This document shows positions 45,115 to 53,389 of a stretch of DNA of 59,825 nt, in pieces. The translations under genes and the position numbers were made by a program. This DNA is from JBBIJH01 sp037446075 (GTDB taxonomy: Bacteria > Bacteroidota > Ignavibacteria > UBA10030 > JAHEZR01), in NCBI GenBank assembly GCA_037446075.1, contig JBBIJH010000001.1, positions 1 to 59,825 on the forward strand. Direction: 5' to 3'. Every line of letters begins with the position of its first letter. The first letter of the stretch is position 1. The notes beneath the pieces are model-generated. The model made no database searches, was not told where the DNA came from, and saw nothing but the letters and a program-made list of their open reading frames with translations.

Positions 45115-46017
45115 ATGAGGAAATTCTCTGTAACACGAGGTGTCGGGACGAGTATTTGCTTTTCCGTACTCCTGATCTTGGTCCTTGTTGGGTGCGAAAG
45201 GAGAGACCAGACTGGAAACTTCGTCGCGCGCGTCAACAACGAGTTTCTAACCCGGGAAAAGTTGGCTGAAAGCCTAGATACGATTGCCCTCCAAAGCGGG
45301 CCGCGAGTGCGCGAGTTTGTGAGCCGCTGGGTAAACTCAGCGCTTCTATACGAAGCGGCGAAGGCACAGGGTTTCAATCGAACTGCCGAGGTGAACAAAA
45401 CGTTAGAAGAGATGAGGCAACAACTGGCGATCGACCAATTGCTCGAAAAGGAGCTTCAGACCGAGGAGCTTCGCCAGGTAACACCAGAGGAAATGGTAGC
45501 TTACTATGAAGAACATAAGGGCGATTATCTCCTGGGGGAAGACGTTGCCAAGGTTGGGTACGTACTTTTCGCCAGCCGGGATGTTGCCACTGCCTTTCGG
45601 AACCAGGTGGTGAAAACCAAGAAATGGTTTGAGGTGCTGGAGAGTTTTTCACAGGATTCGACACTCGCTGCGTCGATCGTGCGGCGTGGGGATTCTGTTT
45701 ATGTGAAAGAGAGCACTGTAGAATCAAAGGACCTCTGGAGGATTGTGTCTCAGCTACGCTCGGGCGAGATCTCGCCAGTTGTAAAAGTAGACGAAGGCTT
45801 TTACGTGCTACAGTCTTCCGGTCTACAGCCAAAAGGTCAGGTTGCTGAGCTTCCTTTTGTAGCGCGAGAAGTCCGAGATCGTGTGCTCGTGCAGAAACAT
45901 CAAAAAGCACTGGAACAGTTTCTAGAGCAACTGCGGAAGAAATATAAGGTTCAGTTGAATCTTGGCCCATTTGAGATTCCGGATACTACCAGCACTAGAA
46001 TGAAAAGTCCCTCCTGA
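45115..46017 (+). CDS. SurA/PrsA-like chaperone lipoprotein, degenerate PPIase domain
   Basis: A 300-residue lipoprotein (lipobox LVLVGC) with an N-terminal SurA-like helical domain (about 28-130, with VARVNNEFLTREKL and FVSRWVNSALLYEAAK). A short parvulin-like part follows (about 138-265: EDVAKVGYVLFAS, then SGEISPVVKVDEGFYVLQ). The first strand lacks the usual SHIL, and GGDLG is changed to VRRGDSVY, so isomerase activity is doubtful and chaperone activity more likely. ATG 45115 has GGGAGAGG upstream. The stop TGA shares its A with the next ATG (TGATG). Confidence 0.82.
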   Translation: MRKFSVTRGVGTSICFSVLLILVLVGCERRDQTGNFVARVNNEFLTREKLAESLDTIALQSGPRVREFVSRWVNSALLYEAAKAQGFNRTAEVNKTLEEMRQQLAIDQLLEKELQTEELRQVTPEEMVAYYEEHKGDYLLGEDVAKVGYVLFASRDVATAFRNQVVKTKKWFEVLESFSQDSTLAASIVRRGDSVYVKESTVESKDLWRIVSQLRSGEISPVVKVDEGFYVLQSSGLQPKGQVAELPFVAREVRDRVLVQKHQKALEQFLEQLRKKYKVQLNLGPFEIPDTTSTRMKSPS

Positions 46018-47312
46018 TGTTTTCCCTTGTGAAAAAAGCTCGCAGCGCGGTCCTGCCCTTGCTGACTCTCCTCTTGGCAGGATACACAGCAATCTCCGCC
46101 CAGCAGGTAATCGACAAGGTAGTAGCCGTCGTTGGCGGAGAACCGATCCTGCTCTCTGAGCTCCAGAGCCGCCTTCAGTTTTACGCTATCCAGAACCAGA
46201 TCGATCCGAAGACTCCCGACCTTCAGAAGAAAATACTCGATCTTCTAATTAACGAGAAGCTGATTTTAGCAAAAGCGATCGAAGACAGTATCACAGTGAC
46301 AGACGATGAGCTGCGCCAGCAACTGGATGAGCGGATCAAAGAGATTGTCCAGCAGTATGGTTCCGAGGCGCGGGTTGAGGAACTCTACGGCATGTCCGTG
46401 AACCGGATGAAGCGGGAGTACAGAGATGAGATGAGAAAGGAGCTGCTGAAGGCGAAGCTCCAACGCACGAAGTTTGCCAATATCGCGGTGACCCGGCGTG
46501 AGGTTGAGGAGTTCTTTAAGGCGTACCGGGACAGTCTGCCCGAGGTGCCAGAGGAAGTTGAGGTGAGCCATATCTATGTAACGACGAAAGTCAGCCGCGA
46601 GGTAAAAGCAGCCTCATATGAAAAAGCAAAGGCCATACTCGACAGCATCACAGCTGGCGGCGATTTCGCTGCGCTGGCAAGGAGATACTCGGAAGATCCG
46701 GGCTCTGCGGCGCACGGCGGCGACCTTGGTTGGGCACGCCGCGGTGACTTTGTGAAAGAATTTGAGGAAGCAGCGTTTGCCTTGAAGGAGGGTCAACTCT
46801 CCGATGTTGTCGAAACTAGCCTTGGTTATCACATCATCCAGCTGATCGAACGACGCGGGGAGGCGATTCACCCGAGACAGATTCTCATCAAGATGGAGCG
46901 CCGCCAGGCGGACGACGACTCTACGATTGCATTCCTGAAAAGCTTGAAAGCGAGAGCCGAAGCAGGGGAAAGCTTCTCCGAGCTTGCGAAAAAGTATTCG
47001 GAAGACGAAGAGTCTGCATCGCTCGGGGGAGACCTCGGCACACTTTCCGTCGAACAGCTTCAGCCGGAGTTCTTGAACACGGTGAAGACGCTTGCCACAG
47101 GCCAGATCAGTGACCCCTCGAAAGTCACGCTGAGCAAAGGATACGGTTATCATATCGTCCTTCTAAGAAAACGTACCCCCGCGCACAAGATTAGCTTAGA
47201 ACAGGATTGGAAACGGCTGGAGCAGTACGCCCTCGGCTACAAACGGAACAATGAGTACAACGCCTGGCTTGAGGAGCTACGGAAAAGCATTTACTGGGAG
47301 ACAAGGTTATAA
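46017..47312 (+). CDS. surA: SurA-type periplasmic chaperone and peptidyl-prolyl isomerase
   Basis: A 431-residue protein with a signal peptide ending AISAQ. The N-terminal SurA domain reads VIDKVVAVVGGEPILLSELQSRL, the usual opening. Two PpiC domains follow at about 180-285 (VSHIYVTT...GGDLGWARRGDFV...LGYHIIQLIE) and 287-390 (HPRQILIKM...GGDLGTLSVEQL...GYGYHIVLLRKR), then a C-terminal helix. This is the classic domain order of SurA, which escorts barrel proteins to the Bam complex. It overlaps the previous stop by one base. Confidence 0.92.
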   Translation: MFSLVKKARSAVLPLLTLLLAGYTAISAQQVIDKVVAVVGGEPILLSELQSRLQFYAIQNQIDPKTPDLQKKILDLLINEKLILAKAIEDSITVTDDELRQQLDERIKEIVQQYGSEARVEELYGMSVNRMKREYRDEMRKELLKAKLQRTKFANIAVTRREVEEFFKAYRDSLPEVPEEVEVSHIYVTTKVSREVKAASYEKAKAILDSITAGGDFAALARRYSEDPGSAAHGGDLGWARRGDFVKEFEEAAFALKEGQLSDVVETSLGYHIIQLIERRGEAIHPRQILIKMERRQADDDSTIAFLKSLKARAEAGESFSELAKKYSEDEESASLGGDLGTLSVEQLQPEFLNTVKTLATGQISDPSKVTLSKGYGYHIVLLRKRTPAHKISLEQDWKRLEQYALGYKRNNEYNAWLEELRKSIYWETRL

Positions 47313-47364
47313 GCGGCAGTGAGGTTGAGAGGGCGCAGTGCTGAGAATACGCTGGAGCAGAAGG

Positions 47365-48717
47365 ATGAAATCGAAGCTGGCGCAGAACGTATTACTTTCT
47401 GGAGGAGCATTCTTCTTGAGTCTTAGTATGGGTTCGTCGACTGACGTTGGAAAAATTGACTTCTTGGAATTCAAATTGGAAAACGGGCTGCGAGTGATCC
47501 TGCACGAAGACCACTCCACACCGATTGTTGCCGTTGATGTTGCGTATCGGGTTGGATCAAAGAATGAAGACCCGGAAAAGACTGGCTTTGCCCACCTCTT
47601 TGAGCATCTGATGTTTGATGGTTCACCGAATGTGAAGCGAGGGGAATTCGACCAATACATCACGAAGGCCGGTGGTTGGGACAACGCCTACACAACTTGG
47701 GACCTGACGAATTACTACGAGGTTGTTCCATCGAATCAACTGGAACTTGCCCTCTGGCTTGAAGCAGATCGGATGAGAGGGTTGAACATCTCCGACGTGA
47801 GCATCCGCACGCAACGAGAAGTTGTCAAGGAGGAACGGCGATGGAGCGTAGATAACCGACCTTACGGAACCGCCGATGAGAAGCTCTTTGCCCACGCGTA
47901 CAAGAGGCACCCCTATCGGTGGCCGATCATCGGATCGATGGAACATCTTGACCGCGCAACACTGGAGGATGTGTCGAATTTCTTCAAGACCTTTTATGTA
48001 CCGAACAACGCCACCCTTGTCATCTCGGGAGACGTTGACCCTCAAGAAACCCGGAAGATGGTCGAACATCATTTTGCATCAATCCCGAGGGGGACACACA
48101 CGATCCCCAGAGTGTCCGTGATGGAAGGCCAGCAGCAGACAGAGGAACGAGAAACAGTTCTGGACAACGTACAACTTCCAGCCGTTTTTATCGCGTACCA
48201 TGTGCCCGAAGAGGGTCACAAGGATTTTTACCCCCTTGTACTGCTCAGCAATATTCTGGCAGCCGGAGAGAGTTCACGACTGTACCAAAGGATGGTCTAC
48301 GAAAAGAGAATCGCGCAGGATGTGGAAGCGTACGTTGTTGCGATGGAGCAGCCCGGGCTCCTTCGGATCAGCGCGACCGCAATGCAGGGCCACGACGCCA
48401 GTACACTGGAGCGAGAGATTGACAAAGAGGTGGAGCGATTGACAGCCACGCAGGTGACGACGAAGGAACTAGAAAAAGTTAAGAACCAGACAGAAGCCTC
48501 GATGACGTTCGGAAAGCAGCGAGTTGACCAGAAGGCTGACCTCCTTGCACACTACGCTACGTTCCGGGGCGATCCTCAAGAGCTAAACAGAGAGATTGAG
48601 CGATACCTGCAGGTAACTCCAGAAGATATTCTTCGTGTGGCAAGGAGCTATCTGGCAAAGCAAAACCGGACGGTTCTGCACTACATCCCGAAGACCGGGC
48701 TAAAGCCCACCCCGTGA
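47365..48717 (+). CDS. M16 zinc metalloprotease, catalytic subunit (second pair)
   Basis: A 450-residue M16B protease. ATG 47365 is preferred (GTG 47338 also open): it gives a signal peptide (MKSKLAQNVLLSGGAFFLSL). The zinc motif is HLFEH with H77, E80 and H81, and the third-ligand stretch is TQREVVKEERR. DNVQLPAVFIAYHVP marks the substrate groove of the C-terminal half. It shares family but not close sequence with the pair at 9452. The inactive partner overlaps it by 4 bases (GTGA). It lies directly after surA. Confidence 0.92.
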   Translation: MKSKLAQNVLLSGGAFFLSLSMGSSTDVGKIDFLEFKLENGLRVILHEDHSTPIVAVDVAYRVGSKNEDPEKTGFAHLFEHLMFDGSPNVKRGEFDQYITKAGGWDNAYTTWDLTNYYEVVPSNQLELALWLEADRMRGLNISDVSIRTQREVVKEERRWSVDNRPYGTADEKLFAHAYKRHPYRWPIIGSMEHLDRATLEDVSNFFKTFYVPNNATLVISGDVDPQETRKMVEHHFASIPRGTHTIPRVSVMEGQQQTEERETVLDNVQLPAVFIAYHVPEEGHKDFYPLVLLSNILAAGESSRLYQRMVYEKRIAQDVEAYVVAMEQPGLLRISATAMQGHDASTLEREIDKEVERLTATQVTTKELEKVKNQTEASMTFGKQRVDQKADLLAHYATFRGDPQELNREIERYLQVTPEDILRVARSYLAKQNRTVLHYIPKTGLKPTP

Positions 48718-50174
48718 ATCAGGCCAGGCAGCATATTTCTCATGGTTTCCTCCACATGCGTCGATTTGCATCCCTTTTCCTTACAATGCTCTTTTTCAGC
48801 GAGCTTGGCTGTCAGTCCAAGATGAAGCCCCCCGAACCGAAACCGGCAAAGAGAGTCTTCTTCCCTCAGTATATCACTCGGGACCTAGCGAATGGGATGC
48901 GGGTACTTGTCATCGAGCATCACGAGCAACCCATTGTTTCCCTCCGGTTCCTTGTGAAAAGCGGCTCGGCCGAAGACGGGGATCTGCCGGGATTGGCGAA
49001 CCTTACAGGGGAGCTTCTGACGAAGGGGACGACAAACCGCTCCGCCGTGCAGATTGCGGAGGAAATTGACTACGTCGGCGGACAACTCGTCTCGGGTTCG
49101 GATTGGGACGCGACGTACGCCAGCGCCAGCATCCTGAGAAAGCACCTGGATGTTGGCCTTGATATACTTGCGGATGTAGTACTCAATCCCGTTTTTGCCG
49201 AGAATGAGGTCAAGCGGGTCCTCGAGCAGAGACTCTCAGCTTTACTACAGAAAAAGGATGATGCCGGATACCTTGCGGAGAGGAAGCTAAACGCGGTGAT
49301 TTTCGGCGCCCACCCCTATGGACAACCGAACATCGGGACGGAACATTCAGTGAAGACCTTGAAGAGAGAGGATTTCATAAGGTTCCACAGAACGCACTTT
49401 GTCCCGGGGAATGCACTTCTCGCCGTCGTCGGTGATGTCACAGCAGATGAAACACTATGGGGCAAGGTTGAAAAGTTCTTTGGCTCGTGGTCAGGTCCTA
49501 CTCCAAGTGCAAGACCAGTGCCTCCTGTGAAAGACTTAGAGAGAAGACAGTTCTATATGGTGGAAAAATCTGCAGCGGTCCAATCCGCGATCCGCGTGGG
49601 CCACGTGGGGATTGCCAGGAACTCGACAGATTTCGTACCAGTGGTGGTACTGAATACACTTTTGGGTGGATATTTCAATTCAAGGTTGAATATAAACCTC
49701 CGGGAAGGAAAAGGATTTACATACGGAGCCGGCTCAAGCTTTGATGCGCGCCAGTATCCTGGTCCTTTCGTTGTCTCAGCGGATGTACGAAACGGGGTGA
49801 CTGATTCTGCCATTGTGGAGATTCTCCATGAGTTGGACCGAATACGAAACGAGCCTATTACAGAAGAAGAGCTCGAGATGGTGAAACAATTCATCCTTGG
49901 GAGCTTTCCTCTTCAAATAGAAACACCGAATCAGATTGCCAGCAGAGCAATCGATCTTGAGCTATACGGGTTGCCTAGAGATTACTACGATGCATTCAAT
50001 CGACGCGTGGAAACTATCGCGGCAGCTGATCTCCAGACTGCAGCACAGAAGTACTTGCACCCGGATCGGCTTGCGATTGTAGTAGCGGGAGACTCCAAGA
50101 CCGTTGCTTCGAAACTTCAGAAGTTTGGGCCAGTAGAGGTCGTTGACGCGGATGGGAGGAACATTTCACCGTGA
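48714..50174 (+). CDS. M16-family partner subunit without zinc motif (second pair), lipoprotein
   Basis: A 472-486 residue M16 protein. Start could be GTG 48714, overlapping the previous stop, or ATG 48756, which gives a cleaner lipoprotein signal (MRRFASLFLTMLFF, lipobox SELGC). The zinc site is replaced by GLANLTGELLTKG. REGKGFTYGAGSSFDAR, the substrate-site motif of inactive subunits, is well kept. The lipobox would hold the M16 pair to a membrane, unlike the pair at 9452. Confidence 0.88.
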   Translation: MNQARQHISHGFLHMRRFASLFLTMLFFSELGCQSKMKPPEPKPAKRVFFPQYITRDLANGMRVLVIEHHEQPIVSLRFLVKSGSAEDGDLPGLANLTGELLTKGTTNRSAVQIAEEIDYVGGQLVSGSDWDATYASASILRKHLDVGLDILADVVLNPVFAENEVKRVLEQRLSALLQKKDDAGYLAERKLNAVIFGAHPYGQPNIGTEHSVKTLKREDFIRFHRTHFVPGNALLAVVGDVTADETLWGKVEKFFGSWSGPTPSARPVPPVKDLERRQFYMVEKSAAVQSAIRVGHVGIARNSTDFVPVVVLNTLLGGYFNSRLNINLREGKGFTYGAGSSFDARQYPGPFVVSADVRNGVTDSAIVEILHELDRIRNEPITEEELEMVKQFILGSFPLQIETPNQIASRAIDLELYGLPRDYYDAFNRRVETIAAADLQTAAQKYLHPDRLAIVVAGDSKTVASKLQKFGPVEVVDADGRNISP

Positions 50175-50248
50175 AGGGATAGAGAGAGCTTGATTTTTGT
50201 TGTGGCTTTGCTTTCATTGCATAAGAAGGAACATGGAAGGAAGTGCAC

Positions 50249-51259
50249 GTGAGTCGGACCAGAGAGCTTGAAGTTCTAAACGACGTCGAAGCTGCCCAGC
50301 AGCTGAAGGAATCCTTTCTCGACATCAAGAGCGAAATTGCAAAGGTCATCATCGGTCAGGAGGATGTGATCGAGCAGCTGCTCATCTCTCTTCTGGCGCG
50401 GGGTCACTGTCTGCTCGTTGGCGTGCCAGGGCTGGCCAAGACGCTCCTCATCAAAACCTTGGCACAGGTGCTCGACCTGAAATTCAGCAGGATCCAGTTC
50501 ACGCCCGATCTGATGCCCAGTGACATTACGGGAACGGAGATTATCGTCGAGAACTTCTCGACGAAGGAAAAGACATTCCGTTTTGTCCGCGGCCCTGTCT
50601 TTGCAAATATTGTTCTTGCAGACGAGATCAATCGGACTCCGCCAAAGACCCAGTCGGCCCTCCTCGAGGCAATGCAAGAGCACCATGTGACGGCGGCAGG
50701 ACAAACATACAGGCTTGACGAACCATTTTTCGTCCTCGCAACTCAAAACCCGATTGAACAGGAAGGCACATATCCACTGCCGGAGGCACAGCTAGACCGA
50801 TTCATGTTCAACCTCTGGATCGACTATCCCCGTGTGGATGAGGAAGTGAATATCGTCAAATCAACGACGAGTCCTTATGAGCCAGATCTTCGGCGCGTCC
50901 TCGGAGCCGAGGAAATCATCTATTACCAAAATCTTGTACGGCGCGTGCCAGTAGCGGACAATGTAATTGAATATGCTGTGAAGTTAGTGGGGATGAGTCG
51001 CCCGCGCTCCTCGACGGCACCGAAGTTCATCAAGGACTGGTTGAGCTGGGGTGCGGGTCCGCGAGCCTCGCAGTATCTGATCCTCGGTGCGAAGACGAAG
51101 GCAATCCTTGAGGGACGGCACACGCCGGACATTGATGATATTCGTTCGATGGCTGGGCCAGTGCTGCGTCACCGGATCGTACCCAACTTCAACGCTGAGG
51201 CGGATGGGGTCACACACATTCAAATCGTGGAACAACTGCTGAAGAGCGATTCCCTGTGA
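50249..51259 (+). CDS. MoxR-family AAA+ ATPase
   Basis: A 336-residue AAA+ protein of the MoxR/RavA group. GGAAGG stands 8 bases before GTG 50249, which decides that start over GTG 50243. The Walker A is GVPGLAKT (58-65, K64), Walker B is NIVLADEINRTPPK, and the sensor-1 ATQNPIEQEGTYPLPEAQLDRF segment is typical. MoxR ATPases usually act with a VWA-domain protein and a DUF58 protein as chaperones for envelope or enzyme maturation. Here a subtilase follows at once (TGATG overlap), then a VWA protein; DUF58 is missing. 69 bases separate it from the M16 partner, so it may have its own promoter. Confidence 0.93.
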   Translation: MSRTRELEVLNDVEAAQQLKESFLDIKSEIAKVIIGQEDVIEQLLISLLARGHCLLVGVPGLAKTLLIKTLAQVLDLKFSRIQFTPDLMPSDITGTEIIVENFSTKEKTFRFVRGPVFANIVLADEINRTPPKTQSALLEAMQEHHVTAAGQTYRLDEPFFVLATQNPIEQEGTYPLPEAQLDRFMFNLWIDYPRVDEEVNIVKSTTSPYEPDLRRVLGAEEIIYYQNLVRRVPVADNVIEYAVKLVGMSRPRSSTAPKFIKDWLSWGAGPRASQYLILGAKTKAILEGRHTPDIDDIRSMAGPVLRHRIVPNFNAEADGVTHIQIVEQLLKSDSL

Positions 51260-53361
51260 TGAGGACTCCTGTGGGGTGGAAGACTGAATACGTTTTCCTG
51301 TCGACTCTCCTTTTTGCCTTTCTTTTCTGTCTCCAGCCTGCGACCCGTGGTCAGGAATTTTCCGGGAAAAAGTACTGGATTTGTTTCAAGGATAAAGGGC
51401 CGGGGACCGAAGGAATCCAGTCTCTTCACAAAGGCTCCGCTCTCTACAAAGCTGCGGAACTTCTTCTAACCGAAAGAGCTCTCCAGCGGAGAGGGAAAAT
51501 CTTGCAGGAGAAAAACCTCCTCTGCCTGGATGATGTGCCGGTGCATCAGCCGTACCTAGATGAGCTTAAGAAGCTCGGAGTCAAGCTGCACGTTACCTCG
51601 CGCTGGCTCAACGCGGCCAGCGCTTTTCTAAGTCCAGAACAGATTCCCCTTATCCGTTCCCTCAGTTTCGTAAGGGAAGTATCCCCTGTCATTACATTCT
51701 TAAGAGACAAAGAGCCTATAGAAGAGAATGTCCAGTTGGAACCTCCACCACAAAATCAGCGGCAGGGCCTGCGGAAGTTAACTGCGCTAAACTATGGCCC
51801 CTCTCTCGAGCAGGACAGTGTAATTAACGTTCCCGCCGTTCATGCACTCGGGATCAATGGAACGGGGGTTCTTGTCGGTATGCTCGACACCGGGTTCCGA
51901 TGGAAAACGCACGAGGCGCTGAAGAACAGCAGGATAGTCGCTGAGTACGATTTCATCTTCCAGGACAGTGTGCCTGCCGACGAAGTAAACGATCCGATCG
52001 GACAAGATAGTCATGGGACCTCTACCCTCTCAACGATCGGGGGATTTAAGGAGGGGCAGCTCATCGGGCCAGCGTACGGCGCATCATTCCTCTTGGGCAA
52101 GACAGAATACGTCCCAACGGAGACACAGATCGAGGAAGACAACTGGGTTGCTGCGATCGAGTGGATGGAAAGCAAAGGTGTTGACGTGGTTTCCAGTTCT
52201 CTTGGTTATACGACATTCGACGATGGAAGAGGATACAGTTACAGTCGTGGTGACTTTGACGGGCGTACAGCGGTTACGAGCAAGGCCGCCGTGGCAGCGG
52301 CAAGGAAAGGAGTCGTGGTTGTCAACTCCATGGGCAACGGCGGCAACAGAGTCGGTTCCATCATAGCCCCTGCGGATGCTGATAGCATTATCGCCGCTGG
52401 GGCTGTAAATTACTCAGGCGTTCTTGCTTCGTTCAGTTCCATTGGTCCGACAAATGATGGTCGCATCAAACCCGATGTCGTTGCACCGGGAGTAAGCATC
52501 TACGTTGCGTCCTCATCAGGATCATCCGTTTATGGTAGAGCGTCAGGCACCTCTTTCTCCTGCCCGTTAACCGCTGGAGTAGCAGCGCTGGTTCTCTCAG
52601 CCCATCCTGAGTTCACTCCCATGCAAGTAATCGATGCAATTCGCAATACCGCCAGTCGGGCAAATCGACCGGACAATCTCTATGGATGGGGAATTGTAAA
52701 TGCGGAGGCCGCGGTCCTTTCTTCCGGCCTTGTCTTCAGCAATCTGCCCCGGCTGCATTTCAATGATTCCAGGAACATCATCATCACGTTTGCAGCGTCA
52801 AAGGCTGGGGTGGATAACTTCAGCATGCGTGTGCACTACTCACTAGACGGTGGGAGGACCTTCTCCTCTGCAGTACTGTATCCCACGAGCACGCCGAATT
52901 TATTTCAGGCTACCATTCCACAGTATCCAAAGGGAACGGTGATTCATTACTACATCGAAGGTGCAGACCAGGAGGGTGTGCGGCGATCCAACCCCTACAA
53001 TGCACCCGCTGCTCTCTTTTCCTTTGCTTATGGTGAGGGAGATACAACTCGAGTAGCAGCAGAGCCAATGCACATTGAGGTTCCGACGGATTTCGTCCTC
53101 TATCAGAATTACCCGAATCCCTTCAACCCGTCGACCAGAATCCGGGTCTATGCCCCAGATTATGCTGACGCCGAACTCATCATCTACAACTCGCTTGGAG
53201 AGAAGGTACGAAGCTATCCTTGGAGGGTCCACCCAGGAACCAATTCCAGAGAGTGGGATGGACGGGATGAGAGGGATAGAAGAGTATCCAGTGGGGTGTA
53301 CTACTATCAGTTCCGCACGAGTACGTTTACAGAAACGAAACACATGGTTTTGATTAAGTGA
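51259..53361 (+). CDS. Secreted S8 subtilase with T9SS sorting domain
   Basis: A 700-residue exported serine protease; ATG 51259 shares a base with the MoxR stop. Signal peptide, then a propeptide (about 30-165, with KYWICFKDKGP), then the catalytic domain with D210 (GMLDTGF), H252 (DSHGTS) and S432 (SGTSFS). A beta domain follows, then a T9SS domain from about residue 612 (YQNYPNPFNPST...VSSGVYYYQFR...HMVLIK). The opening ISxK-KYW...FxDK is common in Bacteroidota subtilases. Its place between MoxR and VWA suggests it may be a client or partner of them, but this is inference. The next gene starts 28 bases on. Confidence 0.92.
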   Translation: MRTPVGWKTEYVFLSTLLFAFLFCLQPATRGQEFSGKKYWICFKDKGPGTEGIQSLHKGSALYKAAELLLTERALQRRGKILQEKNLLCLDDVPVHQPYLDELKKLGVKLHVTSRWLNAASAFLSPEQIPLIRSLSFVREVSPVITFLRDKEPIEENVQLEPPPQNQRQGLRKLTALNYGPSLEQDSVINVPAVHALGINGTGVLVGMLDTGFRWKTHEALKNSRIVAEYDFIFQDSVPADEVNDPIGQDSHGTSTLSTIGGFKEGQLIGPAYGASFLLGKTEYVPTETQIEEDNWVAAIEWMESKGVDVVSSSLGYTTFDDGRGYSYSRGDFDGRTAVTSKAAVAAARKGVVVVNSMGNGGNRVGSIIAPADADSIIAAGAVNYSGVLASFSSIGPTNDGRIKPDVVAPGVSIYVASSSGSSVYGRASGTSFSCPLTAGVAALVLSAHPEFTPMQVIDAIRNTASRANRPDNLYGWGIVNAEAAVLSSGLVFSNLPRLHFNDSRNIIITFAASKAGVDNFSMRVHYSLDGGRTFSSAVLYPTSTPNLFQATIPQYPKGTVIHYYIEGADQEGVRRSNPYNAPAALFSFAYGEGDTTRVAAEPMHIEVPTDFVLYQNYPNPFNPSTRIRVYAPDYADAELIIYNSLGEKVRSYPWRVHPGTNSREWDGRDERDRRVSSGVYYYQFRTSTFTETKHMVLIK

Positions 53362-53389
53362 TGAACCTTCTCTACGCAATTGCAGGTCG

